A stretch of 64,000 bases of DNA from Bin87 sp965197635 (lineage in GTDB: Bacteria > Chloroflexota > Dehalococcoidia > Lucifugimonadales > UBA3495): positions 310,001 through 374,000 of the forward strand of contig CBDANN010000008.1 of NCBI GenBank assembly GCA_965197635.1. Direction: 5' to 3'. The notes under the pieces were generated by a model, which saw nothing but the letters and a program-made list of their open reading frames with translations, did no database searches and had not been told where the DNA came from. How positions within the stretch are numbered: the stretch's first letter is position 1; each line of letters begins with the position of its first letter. A program made the translations under genes and the position numbers. Shown in pieces: positions 8,735 to 18,202 of the stretch.

Positions 8735-8775
8735 GCGTGGAAACGAGATTGCCACGCTACGCTTGCATTGACAAA
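8735..8775. repeat. Short intergenic repeat, GAGATTGCCAC type
   Basis: Contains AACGAGATTGCCACGCTACGC and a diverged TTGCATTGA. The same type of sequence recurs at 43868-43903 and 58907-59014. It looks like a degenerate palindromic intergenic repeat. Confidence 0.4.
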
Positions 8776-8792
8776 GAGGAGTCGTAGCCGGA

Positions 8793-9524
8793 TCAGCAGG
8801 AAGCCAGCCGGTCCAGCAGAGGGTACAGCCCTTCCAGGCTATTGATATGGTCGCAGCCGGTCACGTCGGCGTGGAAGCCGCCCCGGTCAATCAGGACGGG
8901 CGTCAGGCCGGCGTCGCGGGCTCCTTCGACATCGGAGCGGGGCTGGTCGCCGACGTGAATGGCCTGGTCGGGGCGGATGTTCATGCGCTTGATGGCGGCT
9001 TCAAAGATGGCGGTGGCAGGTTTTTCGCCGGCCTCGCGGCCGGTGATGCAGAACTCCAGGTACTCGCGGATGCCCAGTTGCTGGGTGAGCTCGTCCATGT
9101 CACGTCGCAGGTTGGTCAGTACCGCCAGACGGTAGCCCCGGCCCTTCAGTTCGGACAGCACGGGGCGAGTTTCCTCGAACTCCACAAACTCCTTGGGCAC
9201 GGAAATGGCCATATCCCAAATCTGTTTGGCCATCCGAAGCGACACGGCAACGCCGGCCTCTTGCAAAATAATCTGCTCGTAGCGGGCGAAGAAGGCGTCC
9301 CGGCCGGCCGCGTCCCGGTCGCCCAGCGGCAAGCGGTGGTTCTCTTCGTTGAAATAGAGATCGGCGACGGCGTAGCCCCGGGCCAGATTTTCCGCCGGCA
9401 CCCGGATGCCCAGGTTCTGGCAGGCGGCGTGCTGGATCTGGGGCAGCGGGGGCCAGAAACGGACCAGGGTGTTGTAAAAATCGAAAAAGATCGCCTTAAT
9501 CATCTGGCCGGAATCCTGAACCAT
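8793..9524 (-). CDS. HAD-superfamily hydrolase
   Basis: This 243-residue protein has motif I FFDFYNTL (residues about 12-19), motif II VLTNL, motif III lysine in GEKPATAIFEAAI and motif IV HVGDQPRSDVEGARDAG. The helical cap lies between motifs I and II. The usual second aspartate of DxDxT is tyrosine here, which occurs in some HAD branches and may change phosphatase chemistry. Start could be ATG at 9503 (MIKAIFFDF), eight codons in, which is nearer the family start. The substrate cannot be told. Confidence 0.85.
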   Translation of the reverse strand: MVQDSGQMIKAIFFDFYNTLVRFWPPLPQIQHAACQNLGIRVPAENLARGYAVADLYFNEENHRLPLGDRDAAGRDAFFARYEQIILQEAGVAVSLRMAKQIWDMAISVPKEFVEFEETRPVLSELKGRGYRLAVLTNLRRDMDELTQQLGIREYLEFCITGREAGEKPATAIFEAAIKRMNIRPDQAIHVGDQPRSDVEGARDAGLTPVLIDRGGFHADVTGCDHINSLEGLYPLLDRLASC

Positions 9525-9690
9525 TGCAGCAGCGTCTGAAGATCAAATGGGCCAGCGGCCCGGAGGCGGCTGGCGCCAATGATAGCACAACTGGGTATAG
9601 CAGGATGGGTAAAATTGCGGTGCCACTCCCACTGATGGTAAGGTGAGCGGCAATAGCCACCAGTCCTTTCTGCACAGGAGGTTACAGGAG

Positions 9691-10421
9691 ATGATGAAGT
9701 CATTTGCCGGTGCGCTATCCTTGGTCATCGCCGTTGCGCTGGCGATCACTGTCGGCTCGGGTCTCGCCCAGGCGCAGAGCGGTTCGCAACCGCCGGCCCC
9801 ACGAACATTGGGGTCGCCAACGGCTCGAATCCGGGCGAGGCGAACGTCACCTGGAGCGCCGTGGCTGGCGTGTCGTCCTACCGCGTGGGCTGTCTGGCCG
9901 TCGAGGACTATACCACCCACCAGGCCAACGAGGTTTGGCGGTCGTATTTCCGCTATTCCGACGTAACCGCCAGCTCCTCCTGGACGGTGGACCGGCTGAC
10001 GCTGGGTCTCGAATATCACTTCATCGTGGGACGGCGCTACGAGGGCGGTATTGAATGGTCGAGTTGGAAGACCCTGCGGTTGAACGACGACGCAACAGCC
10101 TGCCCGACCAACGGCCAGACCCAGACCACCCCGGTGGGCTCGGCTCCGGTGAACGGCGACTACGACGCTGATGACGACGGGTTGATTGAGATACGCAACC
10201 TGGTTCAGCTGGATGCCATTCGGTACGACACGGACGGAGACGGCACGACCGCAGATGAAAACGAGCAGGTCGCTTATGAGGCTGCTTTCCCCAATGCGGC
10301 GGCAGGGATGGGCTGCCCCTCCGGCTGTACCGGATACGAGTTGGTTACGAACCTGGACTTCGGGACCGATGTTACTGGCGCCGGATGGCTGCCCATCGCA
10401 GGCTTCAATGCCACCTTTGAA
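9691..10421 (+). pseudogene. FN3/GLUG-repeat surface protein, 5' half (split by the 26-kb island)
   Basis: The ATG at 9691 follows AGGAGGTTACAGG and opens a signal peptide (MMKSFAGALSLVIAVALAITVGSGLAQAQ). A frameshift at about 9775-9785 moves the frame to an FN3-like domain (NVTWSAVAGVSSYRVG to LEYHFIVGRRY). After this comes a linker NGDYDADDDGLIEIRNLVQLDAIRYD and a cysteine-bearing segment ending GFNATFE at 10421. The island starts at the next base. Joined with 36481 onward the frame continues as GFNATFE-GGGHSISNLYI, the start of GLUG repeats. A secreted or surface role is inferred from the signal peptide and repeats. Confidence 0.8.
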
Positions 10422-10440
10422 GTAGGATTGTTCAAGTAGG
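10416..10440 (+). repeat. Left terminal inverted repeat and target duplication of the island
   Basis: TTTGAA (10416-10421) is the host duplication. 10422-10440 is the 19-bp inverted end. A small subterminal hairpin ATTACG-aaatc-CGTAAT lies at 10448-10464. Confidence 0.75.
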
Positions 10441-10549
10441 CGGCGCCATTACGAAATCCGTAATCAGCGGTGTTCCAAATTAGGCGTTCTCCCGCAGGCC
10501 GAATTTTAGCGTGCTGATCATCTTTGAACGGCTCAAACTTTTGCGCCTG

Positions 10550-13522
10550 TTACAGTAGGCCGTCGGAGCAAACGATCCGGGTCTGTTCCACTGTCATTGG
10601 CGACGCGCTGTGGACAGCCGCACTCAAACGGTAGCGCTCCTGCAACAGCTCCAGTCGCAGTACCAGTTCCCGACCACCGAGGTTCAGACGACGCAGTTCG
10701 GTGAGTTCGTTCTCAACCACCGTGGGCAGGTTGCCGGCAAAGGCTTGTCGCAACACGTCCAAACGGCGGGGCGTGGCGATGTCTTTGCCAACGCCACTCA
10801 GTTGCCGTCTGATAAAACTACGGTTGCGGGCGTTACCGGGAGTGCGCCGTCTCAACGTGCCCAAGATCCTGCTCAAGTCTCCGCGAAAAGCTTTGACTGC
10901 GGCATTCACCCGTGCGTTGGTGCGTTCCGGTAACGGCTGGGATGGAGTGTCAGCGTCACATTCTGCGGCTGCCACGAACTGCGCTGTTCGGATGGGTCGG
11001 GGCGTTAGGTCGTCTGAAACGGCGTAGCAGCGCACTGCACCGGAAGCCGCCATCATTACGACGGTTTCCCCGGCCTGAGGAGCTTCCTCAACGTTCCCTC
11101 CGATCTCAAAGGTCAAGGCGGAGCGAATGCCATCTGGCATTTCGGTGATCTTCCGCCACAGGTCCGGTTCGTTGTTGCGGATGTTCGGCAGCAGGGTGAT
11201 AGCCCGCTGGTTGGCGGACACTTCATCCAGCGCGTCGTCCAATTCCGGTAGGGCCAGTTCGTCGTAAATCACGCCAACGCCCGTGGCGTTCAATTGCTCC
11301 TCTTCTGACAGCACCTTGTTGTCCAGACCGATGAGATCGTGGAACGCCTGGATGCGGTCGCTCAGTTTGTCGGTCAGACCCAGTTCTTCGTCGAGGTCCG
11401 CGTCCGGCAGCATACTGTGCAGATGGATCTCGTCGTAGGGAGAACCGATGCGGTCCACCCTTCCGAATCGCTGGATAAGTCGCACCGGGTTCCAGTGCAG
11501 ATCGTAGTTAAGCACCCGGGCGCAGTCCTGGAGGTTCTGGCCTTCCGAGACGACGTCGGTGGTCACCAACAGGCGGACCTCGCCGCCCGGCAGACGCTCT
11601 GGGTCCCGAAGGTTCGCCCGCGGCGCAAATCGGCCCACGACGCCAGTACGCTGGTCACGGTTGCTGCCACTGAGTTTGGCTATGGCTTCATTCTCGCCCC
11701 CAGGGTTCAACTGCTCGAATAAGTAGTCGACCGTGGTCTCGGCCTCGCTGAAGATCAGTACCTTCTCGTCGTCGGTACTTTTGAGGAATCCCTTGAGCTG
11801 AGCCAGTTTGTCATCTTCCGCAGGGCCGATCTTCGATATGCGTCTGCTCAGGCCTTGCAGCACCGCATGGTCGGCGTTCAAGTCACGGCTCCAGCGTTTG
11901 ACGTCGAAATGGGCGGCGGGGAAAACATACCTTCCGTTGCGCCTGACCTCCTCCCGTTGCAGGATCGCCAAGGCTTCCTCGGCGTTGAAGTTCTGCCCAG
12001 CCAGCAGGTTGGTTGCAACACTGCCCATCGGCACGTAGCCGGCTTCCAATGCCGTTTTGAAACTGCGGTTGCTGTGGGCAACGGACTCCAGTGTGGACCG
12101 AAAGGCCTCAATGCTGGACTCCAGACGCTTGAAGAGCAGATAACGGATCATTCCGGCGATGCGGCCTCGGGCCCGGAACAGTCCGGCGTACTGCTGGTCG
12201 TCGTGCCGCTCCGGGTTCAGGTATTCAGTCGGGTTGTAGCGCACTGCCTGGTGCTTTCCCAGCGTTTCCAGCAGGTCCTTGAAATTACCGGCCTTGGCGT
12301 ACACCCGGTCCAGCCGGTATTCGAGGTTGGACAGTCTCGGCGTCGGAAACGACAATGGCTCGCCGTTGATGGTCGCAGTTTCGCCGTACAACTCGACTAT
12401 GTCCCGACGCCGGCGTCTGATGAAAATGGGCGTCAGAACCTGGGAGATGTCCGCCCTGGGATGGGCTGGCCTTGATGGACGCGTCGGAGGCGTCCCCTCT
12501 TCGCCTCCCTTCGGATGTGGGGCCAGAGCCACCAAGTAGGCGTCCACCTCACGGTCATACTCCTGCCACCGGACCACGCTGGCGAAGAAATCCTCCAACC
12601 CCTCCGGTTCCAGAGGCAGGCCGTGGTCCGTTTCCTCCAGAAACAACTGCACCTGACGGTAGATGTCCCGAGGTCCCATGTTCTGAGGAGTGGCGCTCAG
12701 GAGAATGACCTTGTGGTCTCCTCTCTCGAGATAGTCGCGCAGACCCCTCGAACGACCGTTGTCGTTGCGAAAGTTATGGGCCTCGTCAACCAGCACCGTT
12801 CCTCGGTGTGGATATTCTTCCACCAACTGGATGCCCCTCGCACTGCCGTCGACCTCCTCGTACTGCTCAGTCTCCTCGTCGAACACCAGGTCCGGCGGCG
12901 GGGCGATCATGTCCTGAGAGAGCACGGCCGCGCCCAGACCGTAGAGCTCATTGACCCGTTCCCATGCGGGTATGAGTCCAGCCGGACAGATAACCAGAGG
13001 AGGTCCGTCGTTGGGGTAACTCTGCCGTACCTGGCGCAGCAGTTCGGCGCCGATGTAAGTCTTGCCCAAGCCCACCACATCGGCGATGTAGCAACCGCCG
13101 TGGTTCCGGATCATGTCAAGCCCGCGGCGGACGGCGTCCAGTTGGAAGTTGGCGAGTTCGACCTGGCCCGACGGCTCCAGCGGCAACGGTTCGTCGCTAC
13201 CCAGGTCCTGGCCGTAGAGTTCGTAGTGGGCCTTCAGGTAGACGGCGTAGGGAGTGTACTGCGTGACGGCCCAGCTTTCGGTGAGGCACTGCTCCACCTG
13301 TGCGCTGATGTCCACCGAGTCAGCCCACAGGTTCTCGAACCAGTCCTTCAGGGTCGCCATTTCGTCGTCGCCGGTGACGCGGACGTTCAGCTCGGTGTTG
13401 CCGGTGAAACAGGCCAGGGTGAAGTTAGATGAGCCGACGATGGCAGCGCCTGGCTCGGCGTGGTTGTCGTACCAGCAGAGGTAGGCCTTGGCGTGCAGGA
13501 ACCCTTTCGGGTACGCCCGCAC
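10550..13522 (-). CDS. PLD-like/SNF2 helicase, N-terminally truncated
   Basis: The 990 visible residues begin inside a phospholipase-D nuclease domain (LHAKAYLCWYD...GSSNF) and continue as a SNF2-type helicase. Motif I is VVGLGKTYIGAELL, motif II DEAHNFRN and motif III LLSATPQN. The C-terminal lobe has VLIFSEAETTVDYLFEQL, VSEGQNLQDC and motif VI RLIQRFGRVDRIGS. Homologs begin well before the HxK, so the first part of the PLD domain is missing. An in-frame TAG lies a few codons upstream, where a different gene starts on the other strand. Such proteins often sit with restriction or anti-phage genes, as here. It is probably inactive as a nuclease. Confidence 0.8.
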   Translation of the reverse strand: MRAYPKGFLHAKAYLCWYDNHAEPGAAIVGSSNFTLACFTGNTELNVRVTGDDEMATLKDWFENLWADSVDISAQVEQCLTESWAVTQYTPYAVYLKAHYELYGQDLGSDEPLPLEPSGQVELANFQLDAVRRGLDMIRNHGGCYIADVVGLGKTYIGAELLRQVRQSYPNDGPPLVICPAGLIPAWERVNELYGLGAAVLSQDMIAPPPDLVFDEETEQYEEVDGSARGIQLVEEYPHRGTVLVDEAHNFRNDNGRSRGLRDYLERGDHKVILLSATPQNMGPRDIYRQVQLFLEETDHGLPLEPEGLEDFFASVVRWQEYDREVDAYLVALAPHPKGGEEGTPPTRPSRPAHPRADISQVLTPIFIRRRRRDIVELYGETATINGEPLSFPTPRLSNLEYRLDRVYAKAGNFKDLLETLGKHQAVRYNPTEYLNPERHDDQQYAGLFRARGRIAGMIRYLLFKRLESSIEAFRSTLESVAHSNRSFKTALEAGYVPMGSVATNLLAGQNFNAEEALAILQREEVRRNGRYVFPAAHFDVKRWSRDLNADHAVLQGLSRRISKIGPAEDDKLAQLKGFLKSTDDEKVLIFSEAETTVDYLFEQLNPGGENEAIAKLSGSNRDQRTGVVGRFAPRANLRDPERLPGGEVRLLVTTDVVSEGQNLQDCARVLNYDLHWNPVRLIQRFGRVDRIGSPYDEIHLHSMLPDADLDEELGLTDKLSDRIQAFHDLIGLDNKVLSEEEQLNATGVGVIYDELALPELDDALDEVSANQRAITLLPNIRNNEPDLWRKITEMPDGIRSALTFEIGGNVEEAPQAGETVVMMAASGAVRCYAVSDDLTPRPIRTAQFVAAAECDADTPSQPLPERTNARVNAAVKAFRGDLSRILGTLRRRTPGNARNRSFIRRQLSGVGKDIATPRRLDVLRQAFAGNLPTVVENELTELRRLNLGGRELVLRLELLQERYRLSAAVHSASPMTVEQTRIVCSDGLL

Positions 13523-14435
13523 CCACGCCTACTGCCACGCCTGAGAAGAGCGGGGGCGACGACGATTCTGGAACTGGTGGTGCTCAGGATCCTCCGGCTC
13601 GCCGGGCTCCTTGTCGCGTTGCCCAAAAGGAACTGTCGCGGCTTCTGCAACCAGGACCGGCAGTTGGAGCAGTGCGTGTTTGTCCGTGAACCGTTCCGGT
13701 CGTTACGCTGAGTTCTTCAGCTTTACTCTCAGTGAATCTGCGGACGTAACGATTGATCTGGATTCGACTGACGTTCCTGAAGTGGACACGTACATGTTCC
13801 TGCTGAACGGTTCCCGTACTTCGGGTACAGTGGTCGAAGAGGATGATGACGATGGTCCGGCTTACAATTCCCGGATTGGGCGCCGGCTTTCGGCGGGCAC
13901 TTATACAGTCGAAGCTACTACTTACGGGCGTCGTGCCACGGGCGCGTTTCAGCTCTCCTTCGTTGTTGCGCCCGTTGTGACTGTGGATTGTTCAACCGTT
14001 GATCTGGGGACGGTCTCGAGCGGTGGCCGCGAAGGCCGGTTGGGCGATTGGGTTCAGGGTTGCGCTTCGCAGAACCGCTCGGGCAAGTATGCCAAGTTCT
14101 ACAGCTTTCGGGTGAGTGGAACATTGGATGTTCGGATTGACTTAGGTTCCGTTGACTATCCCGCAGACGACACCTATCTGTATCTGATCTCCGGCTCTTC
14201 AAAGACAGGGACAGTGCTGGAGAGCGACGACAACGGTGGCGATGCTGACAACTCGCGGATTACGCGGCGTCTTTCGGCGGGAACCTACGTCATCGAAGCG
14301 ACAACCCGTTTGTCCGCCCGAACCGGCCGGTTTACGGTAGCGGTGGAGGTGTCCAAGCCAGTAGCGTCAACCAGCGCGGATTCGGTGTACTTGTGGCAAC
14401 TGGTGACTTTGTCAGTTGTTGCGCCTGCGTCTAAG
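13512..14435 (+). pseudogene. Secreted PPC/Ig-like/phospholipase-A2-like protein, 5'-truncated first part
   Basis: A proline-threonine linker (TPAPTPTATPEKSGGDDDSG from 13513) is followed, after a frameshift at about 13600-13650, by two repeats of a beta domain like bacterial pre-peptidase C-terminal domains. Examples are SVNRSGRYAEFFSFTL...RLSAGTYTVEATT and SQNRSGKYAKFYSFRV...RLSAGTYVIEATT. There is no signal peptide or start because the upstream end is fused to the truncated helicase. At 14435 an IS1380 copy interrupts the frame after APASK. It resumes at 16151 as GTVSTYQCQRWDG. Confidence 0.65.
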
Positions 14436-16145
14436 CCCGAATCCACCGAAGGGAAACGGCGGCGGCGGTCAGAGGAGGGATGAGGGACCAGGGATCGGAC
14501 TGGCGAGGATCTGATGCCGATGAAATGGACGATGTGGGGCGTGGATGCCACGCCAAGAGGATGTTGACGGCCCGTGGTAGCAGAGCTGGGAGCGATTTTC
14601 AGCGCAGATCGCCGGCGGAGGCCGTCAGGAGCCCAGCCTGGCGCGGCTGGGCCAGACCGTTGGGTAATCTGGTGGACAGGTCAGACGCCGAGGGCGTGGT
14701 CAAGAAGGGAGCGGCAGTGCGCGCAATCGGGTGAGGGCACGACTGAACTGGTTTTGCCAGGGCCAGCCCTGGGGGAGATGCCGGGTGAGACGGCGGGCCT
14801 TGCGGGTGATGCGTCCGGCCAGGGAGAAGAAGCGCCTGCGCAGGGTCTTGGTGGTCGCCACCGGCTCGCCCAGCCCGAGGCGCGTGGTCCAGCGGGCCAG
14901 GTTGTGGGCCATCGTCTGGACGGCCAACCAGGCGGCGTTGGCGGGGAAGCGGCCCGAGGGCAGATGGTTGAGCCCCACGCCGTACTTGAGGTCTCGGATG
15001 GCATTCTCGATCTCGGCGTGGCGGCGATGATCGGCCTCCAGTTCCAGGGTGTCGCCGTCTCTATCGGTGATGAAGCCGTGATAGCTGTAGTCGACCAAGA
15101 GGGCCAGCTGGGAGTTGGGCGTGGGCTGCACCCTTCGGACGATGAGCCGCACCGGCGTGGCGTCGGGCTCACTCGCGAAGGGAGTGTAGCTGGTTTCGGC
15201 CACGTCGGCGGCGCCCTCCATCCAATAGGGGATGGGCGTCCAGTCTGTCTCGGGTATGGCTGCGATGAGATTGCGCACGCTTGGATGCTGGCGAATGGTG
15301 ATGGAGAAGCGGACCTTCATCTTGCGACACACGGCGACGATGTCGTGGTTGTAGAAGCCGCTGTCGGCCCGCATGGTGAGCGGTCCGGTGGCTCCGGCGT
15401 AGCGCACCCGGCTGATGGTTTCACGCAGGAAGTGGGCCGCGCCGCGAGCGGTGTTGGCGCGTCCCTGGCGCAGTCGAGCCATCAGCACGTCGCCAGTGCC
15501 AGCGGCGACGGCGAAGAGCGGGTGATAGCCCCGCTGGCCAGTGTAGCCGTGGCGGCGCGCCCCCTCCTTGGTCGGACCGTAGGTTTCACAGATGGTGGAG
15601 TCCAGGTCGATGGTCAACGGATCATCGCCCGGTCCCGCCCCAGCGGCCCAGGCTCGGGCCAGCGCCTCTCGGCTCACCCGATCCAACTGCCGCGCGTGGC
15701 CCCACCGGAAACTGCGCAGGAAGGTCCCCAACGTGGACGGCGCCTTGACCGTACAGCCCAGCACCTGCTCGGTCCCGCCAGCGCGCAGCGCGTCGGCGTC
15801 GTCGATGCAGTCGCCACCGGCCAGCGCCGACGCCACCAGGGTCAGCATCTTGTCCCCCGCATTCGCCCGACCCGCCGTATCTCCCAGATCGACGTGCTGG
15901 TCCACCAACTCGCCCAGACCCAGGTGATGGGCCAGCGTGACCGGCAAAAGCAGTCCGGCGTTGGCCACCAGGCGGTGATCGTCGAAGGCGACATGGATGC
16001 GGTCGGGCTGCTCAGGTGGTAGCATCCGTTGGGTGCTCCTTGCGAGGGGTCGGTTTTCTGTTTCAAAAACCATTATCCCCGAAGCCGGGAGCACTTTCTT
16101 ATCCCATCACCACGACGGCAATCTCATCCTTTCGGTGGATTGGGG
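14436..16145 (-). mobile_element. IS1380-family insertion sequence, copy 1
   Basis: 1,710 bp. Ends are CCCGAATCCACCGAA and TTCGGTGGATTGGGG. The target duplication is CTAAG at 14431-14435 and 16146-16150. Excision restores the reading frame of the interrupted secreted protein (APASK-GTVSTYQ). Confidence 0.9.
14700..16025 (-). CDS. IS1380 family transposase (copy 1, intact)
   Basis: The DDE transposase reads from MLPPEQPDRIHVAFDDHRLV to LRALPLPS, about 441 residues from the ATG at 16025; an upstream GTG would give 464. Acidic motifs include LTIDLDSTICETYG, LTMRADSGFYNHD and the C-terminal HRRHAEIENAIRDLKYG. It is nearly identical to copy 3 and more distant from copy 2. No frame break is seen, so it may be active. 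Confidence 0.92.
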   Translation of the reverse strand: MLPPEQPDRIHVAFDDHRLVANAGLLLPVTLAHHLGLGELVDQHVDLGDTAGRANAGDKMLTLVASALAGGDCIDDADALRAGGTEQVLGCTVKAPSTLGTFLRSFRWGHARQLDRVSREALARAWAAGAGPGDDPLTIDLDSTICETYGPTKEGARRHGYTGQRGYHPLFAVAAGTGDVLMARLRQGRANTARGAAHFLRETISRVRYAGATGPLTMRADSGFYNHDIVAVCRKMKVRFSITIRQHPSVRNLIAAIPETDWTPIPYWMEGAADVAETSYTPFASEPDATPVRLIVRRVQPTPNSQLALLVDYSYHGFITDRDGDTLELEADHRRHAEIENAIRDLKYGVGLNHLPSGRFPANAAWLAVQTMAHNLARWTTRLGLGEPVATTKTLRRRFFSLAGRITRKARRLTRHLPQGWPWQNQFSRALTRLRALPLPS

Positions 16146-17125
16146 CTAAGGGTACCGTTTCCACGTATCAGTGTCAGCGTTGGGACGGAAGTGCTTGGGA
16201 AGACGAAGGGGCGGCGACTTCGTCCTCGACGCTTTCCGTGAGCTACAACACTGTTGGCGAGCGGACCTTCCGTGCTGTCGTGAACTACTCCAGCGGTGGT
16301 GCCGGCTTTTCTAACCCGGTGCCGGTGAAATGGGTTTCCCTCGCACGCGTTGCGTACTCGCCCGATATGCCGGCGCTCAACCGGACGGTGGTTTTGAGGG
16401 TGAATGGTACGGGTGCTCCATCTGGAACGACCTACCAGTGGCAGCAGACGAACTCCTCCGGGAGCTGGGTGAATCTCGGCATTGCCTCCTCGAGTCGCTC
16501 CCGGTCGGTTAGCTTTCCGACCAAGGGTACTCGGAAGTTCCGTGTGGTCGTGTCGTACCGCATCGGAAGTGCTACCGTGACTGACACGTCAAGTTCGGTT
16601 TACGTGACCTGGGGCGAGCAGGACTTGGTCAACGACCTTTTGTCGGATCTCGACGCAGCTGTGTTTGAAAGTCCTACCAACAACGGGAGCCGCGCCGTCA
16701 CCGGCAATGGTGCTTTCGCGACCTCCGAGCGGTCATTTCTTACTTGCGTCAACGTGGGTCGTTCTGCAAGTGACAGGTTCGCGTCCTTCCCTGATGTCCT
16801 GTCTGAATATGACGGTGCCGTGGCGACTAAGGTTGACCGTTGCGAAAGCAGGAGTACCAATCCCACGAATGTATTCTCGGCCTACAGTGGGGCCGTGGAT
16901 GCTGAATTGAAGAGATTGAAGTCTTCAAACACGTTGTACCGAGACTATCTGAAGACAGGTCGTGGTATTCAGCTTACCCAGGGATTGGGGTCCGCCGCCA
17001 AATTGAAGCTCTTCGGATCTGTGAACGCGTTGGAGGTAGCTGCGCCGAGTTCTGGTGGTAGTTCCTCTGTTCCGGGAGTCGTCAGGCACCAGCCAATGCG
17101 TCTCGTCTCGATTGTTTCAGTATGA
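16146..17125 (+). pseudogene. Secreted PLA2-like protein, middle part (Ig-like domains)
   Basis: Resumes the frame broken by IS1380 copy 1. Two Ig/PKD-like beta domains (TYQCQRWDGSAWEDEG...RTFRAVVNYSS and TYQWQQTNSSGSWVNL...RKFRVVVSYRI) share the tryptophan and FR-VV pattern. A mostly helical segment of about 150 residues follows (LVNDLLSDLDAAVFES...LKRLKSSNTLYRDYLK). The frame ends with TGA at 17123-17125, overlapping the next ATG as ATGA. Either the two are coupled genes, or one protein is broken by a frameshift. The lack of an export signal in the next frame favours the latter. Confidence 0.55.
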
Positions 17126-17985
17126 CGGAACCCGCGAGTCTTGCAGGCAAGCTTGACGCTCTCAACTGCTTGGTCTTCAGGACGGATTACGCGTTCTACA
17201 CGCTGGCCAATCAGCATTCGAGGACTCCGATAGACCAAGCTGAATGGCTCAGTGATGGCAACTGGCAATGCGATGCTGTGGCCGATGGTCCGCTACCGTC
17301 TTGCAGAAGGCACGATGTCGCGTACGGTTCGTTGCAGAAGTTCGACTGTCTTGATAATGCTTCCGAACTCGACCGCGCATGGAATCCTCGGAATAAGGCG
17401 TTGGCGGATGCGAAGTTTTGGGCCGACATCCGAGAGTGGGGATGCCTTGGCGGCAATCTGACCGGCCGGGTCACATTCTGTTTGATTCCAACCAAATGGG
17501 CTATGGCGAATGTTTACTTCACAGGTGTCGCCAAGGTGAACAGCAAGGGTTGGCCCGTAACCCGTCAGGACTTGGAGCACGCCCGGTCTCATCGAGGATC
17601 TCGTGCTGGCAGTACGACATCGGGCGTCAGTTCGCACACCTTTGTGGACTGTTCGACGCCGGTACCCACCATCTCTGGTTTGTTGGTTCGCAAGGATGCC
17701 GACGGGGACTACCAGGCGAGTTGGTCTCACGTATCTGGCTGCGTGTCGGACATAGTCATTGACCAGATGGTGCTCGCATGGTACGTCTTCTTTGACAATG
17801 GGGAGGTGGGACGCCACGTCCAAATTCTGAGTGATGGTACAGATACGAGTGCTGAGTTCAGCGTGGATGAATACTCGGAGTTAACTCTGTACTCCGTCGG
17901 GGTTTACGCTTACCTGATCCCGCGGGACATTGAGTACGGCGGAGGTTGGTACGAGCACTGGGCGTGGACGTACTTGGGACCATGA
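17122..17985 (+). CDS. Phospholipase A2-like domain protein
   Basis: This 287-residue frame carries a cysteine-rich region with SCRRHDVAYGSLQKF. The HD pair followed by Y is the catalytic His-Asp signature of prokaryotic and venom-type phospholipase A2 folds. Further paired cysteines (CLVF, WQCDAVADG, FDCLDN, GCLGGN, FCLIP) and an Asp after the helix (ELDRAW) fit. After a hinge (TTSGVSSHTFVDCSTPVP) comes a beta domain (TISGLLVRKDADGDYQASW...). There is no signal peptide, so it is probably the C-terminal part of the upstream Ig-domain protein. Function is inferred from motif spacing only. Confidence 0.5.
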   Translation: MTEPASLAGKLDALNCLVFRTDYAFYTLANQHSRTPIDQAEWLSDGNWQCDAVADGPLPSCRRHDVAYGSLQKFDCLDNASELDRAWNPRNKALADAKFWADIREWGCLGGNLTGRVTFCLIPTKWAMANVYFTGVAKVNSKGWPVTRQDLEHARSHRGSRAGSTTSGVSSHTFVDCSTPVPTISGLLVRKDADGDYQASWSHVSGCVSDIVIDQMVLAWYVFFDNGEVGRHVQILSDGTDTSAEFSVDEYSELTLYSVGVYAYLIPRDIEYGGGWYEHWAWTYLGP

Positions 17986-18036
17986 ACGTCCTGATATAGT
18001 GCGCGTTCGGACCGATATAGTGCGCGTTCACGCCGA

Positions 18037-18066
18037 CCGTGCCGACAGGAGCACCTGTCGGCACGG
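18037..18066 (+). terminator. Strong hairpin after the PLA2-like gene
   Basis: A 13-bp stem (CCGTGCCGACAGG with its complement) and a 4-nt loop. No T-run follows, so it is only a possible terminator. Two direct copies of GATATAGTGCGCGTTC precede it (17991 and 18013). Confidence 0.4.
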
Positions 18067-18114
18067 CGTCGCGGGTTGTTGGCGACCCCCGTTTCTCAAG
18101 AGGTTTTCAGGGTG

Positions 18115-18202
18115 ATGCTCGTACTTACGAGTTTGCTAATTTTGTGGCTGGGCACCTATCTGTGGTGTGCATTGGTGGTAACGTCGCCCATCGGCGCTTT
18201 AG
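18115..18202 (+). pseudogene. Small membrane protein, 5' part (interrupted by IS1380 copy 2)
   Basis: ATG at 18115 starts MLVLTSLLILWLGTYLWCALVVTSPIGAL, one membrane helix. The codon split by TTTAG continues at 20030 as VCWNSARKRGR. The joined protein would be about 177 residues with four or five membrane helices. Family unknown. Confidence 0.55.
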
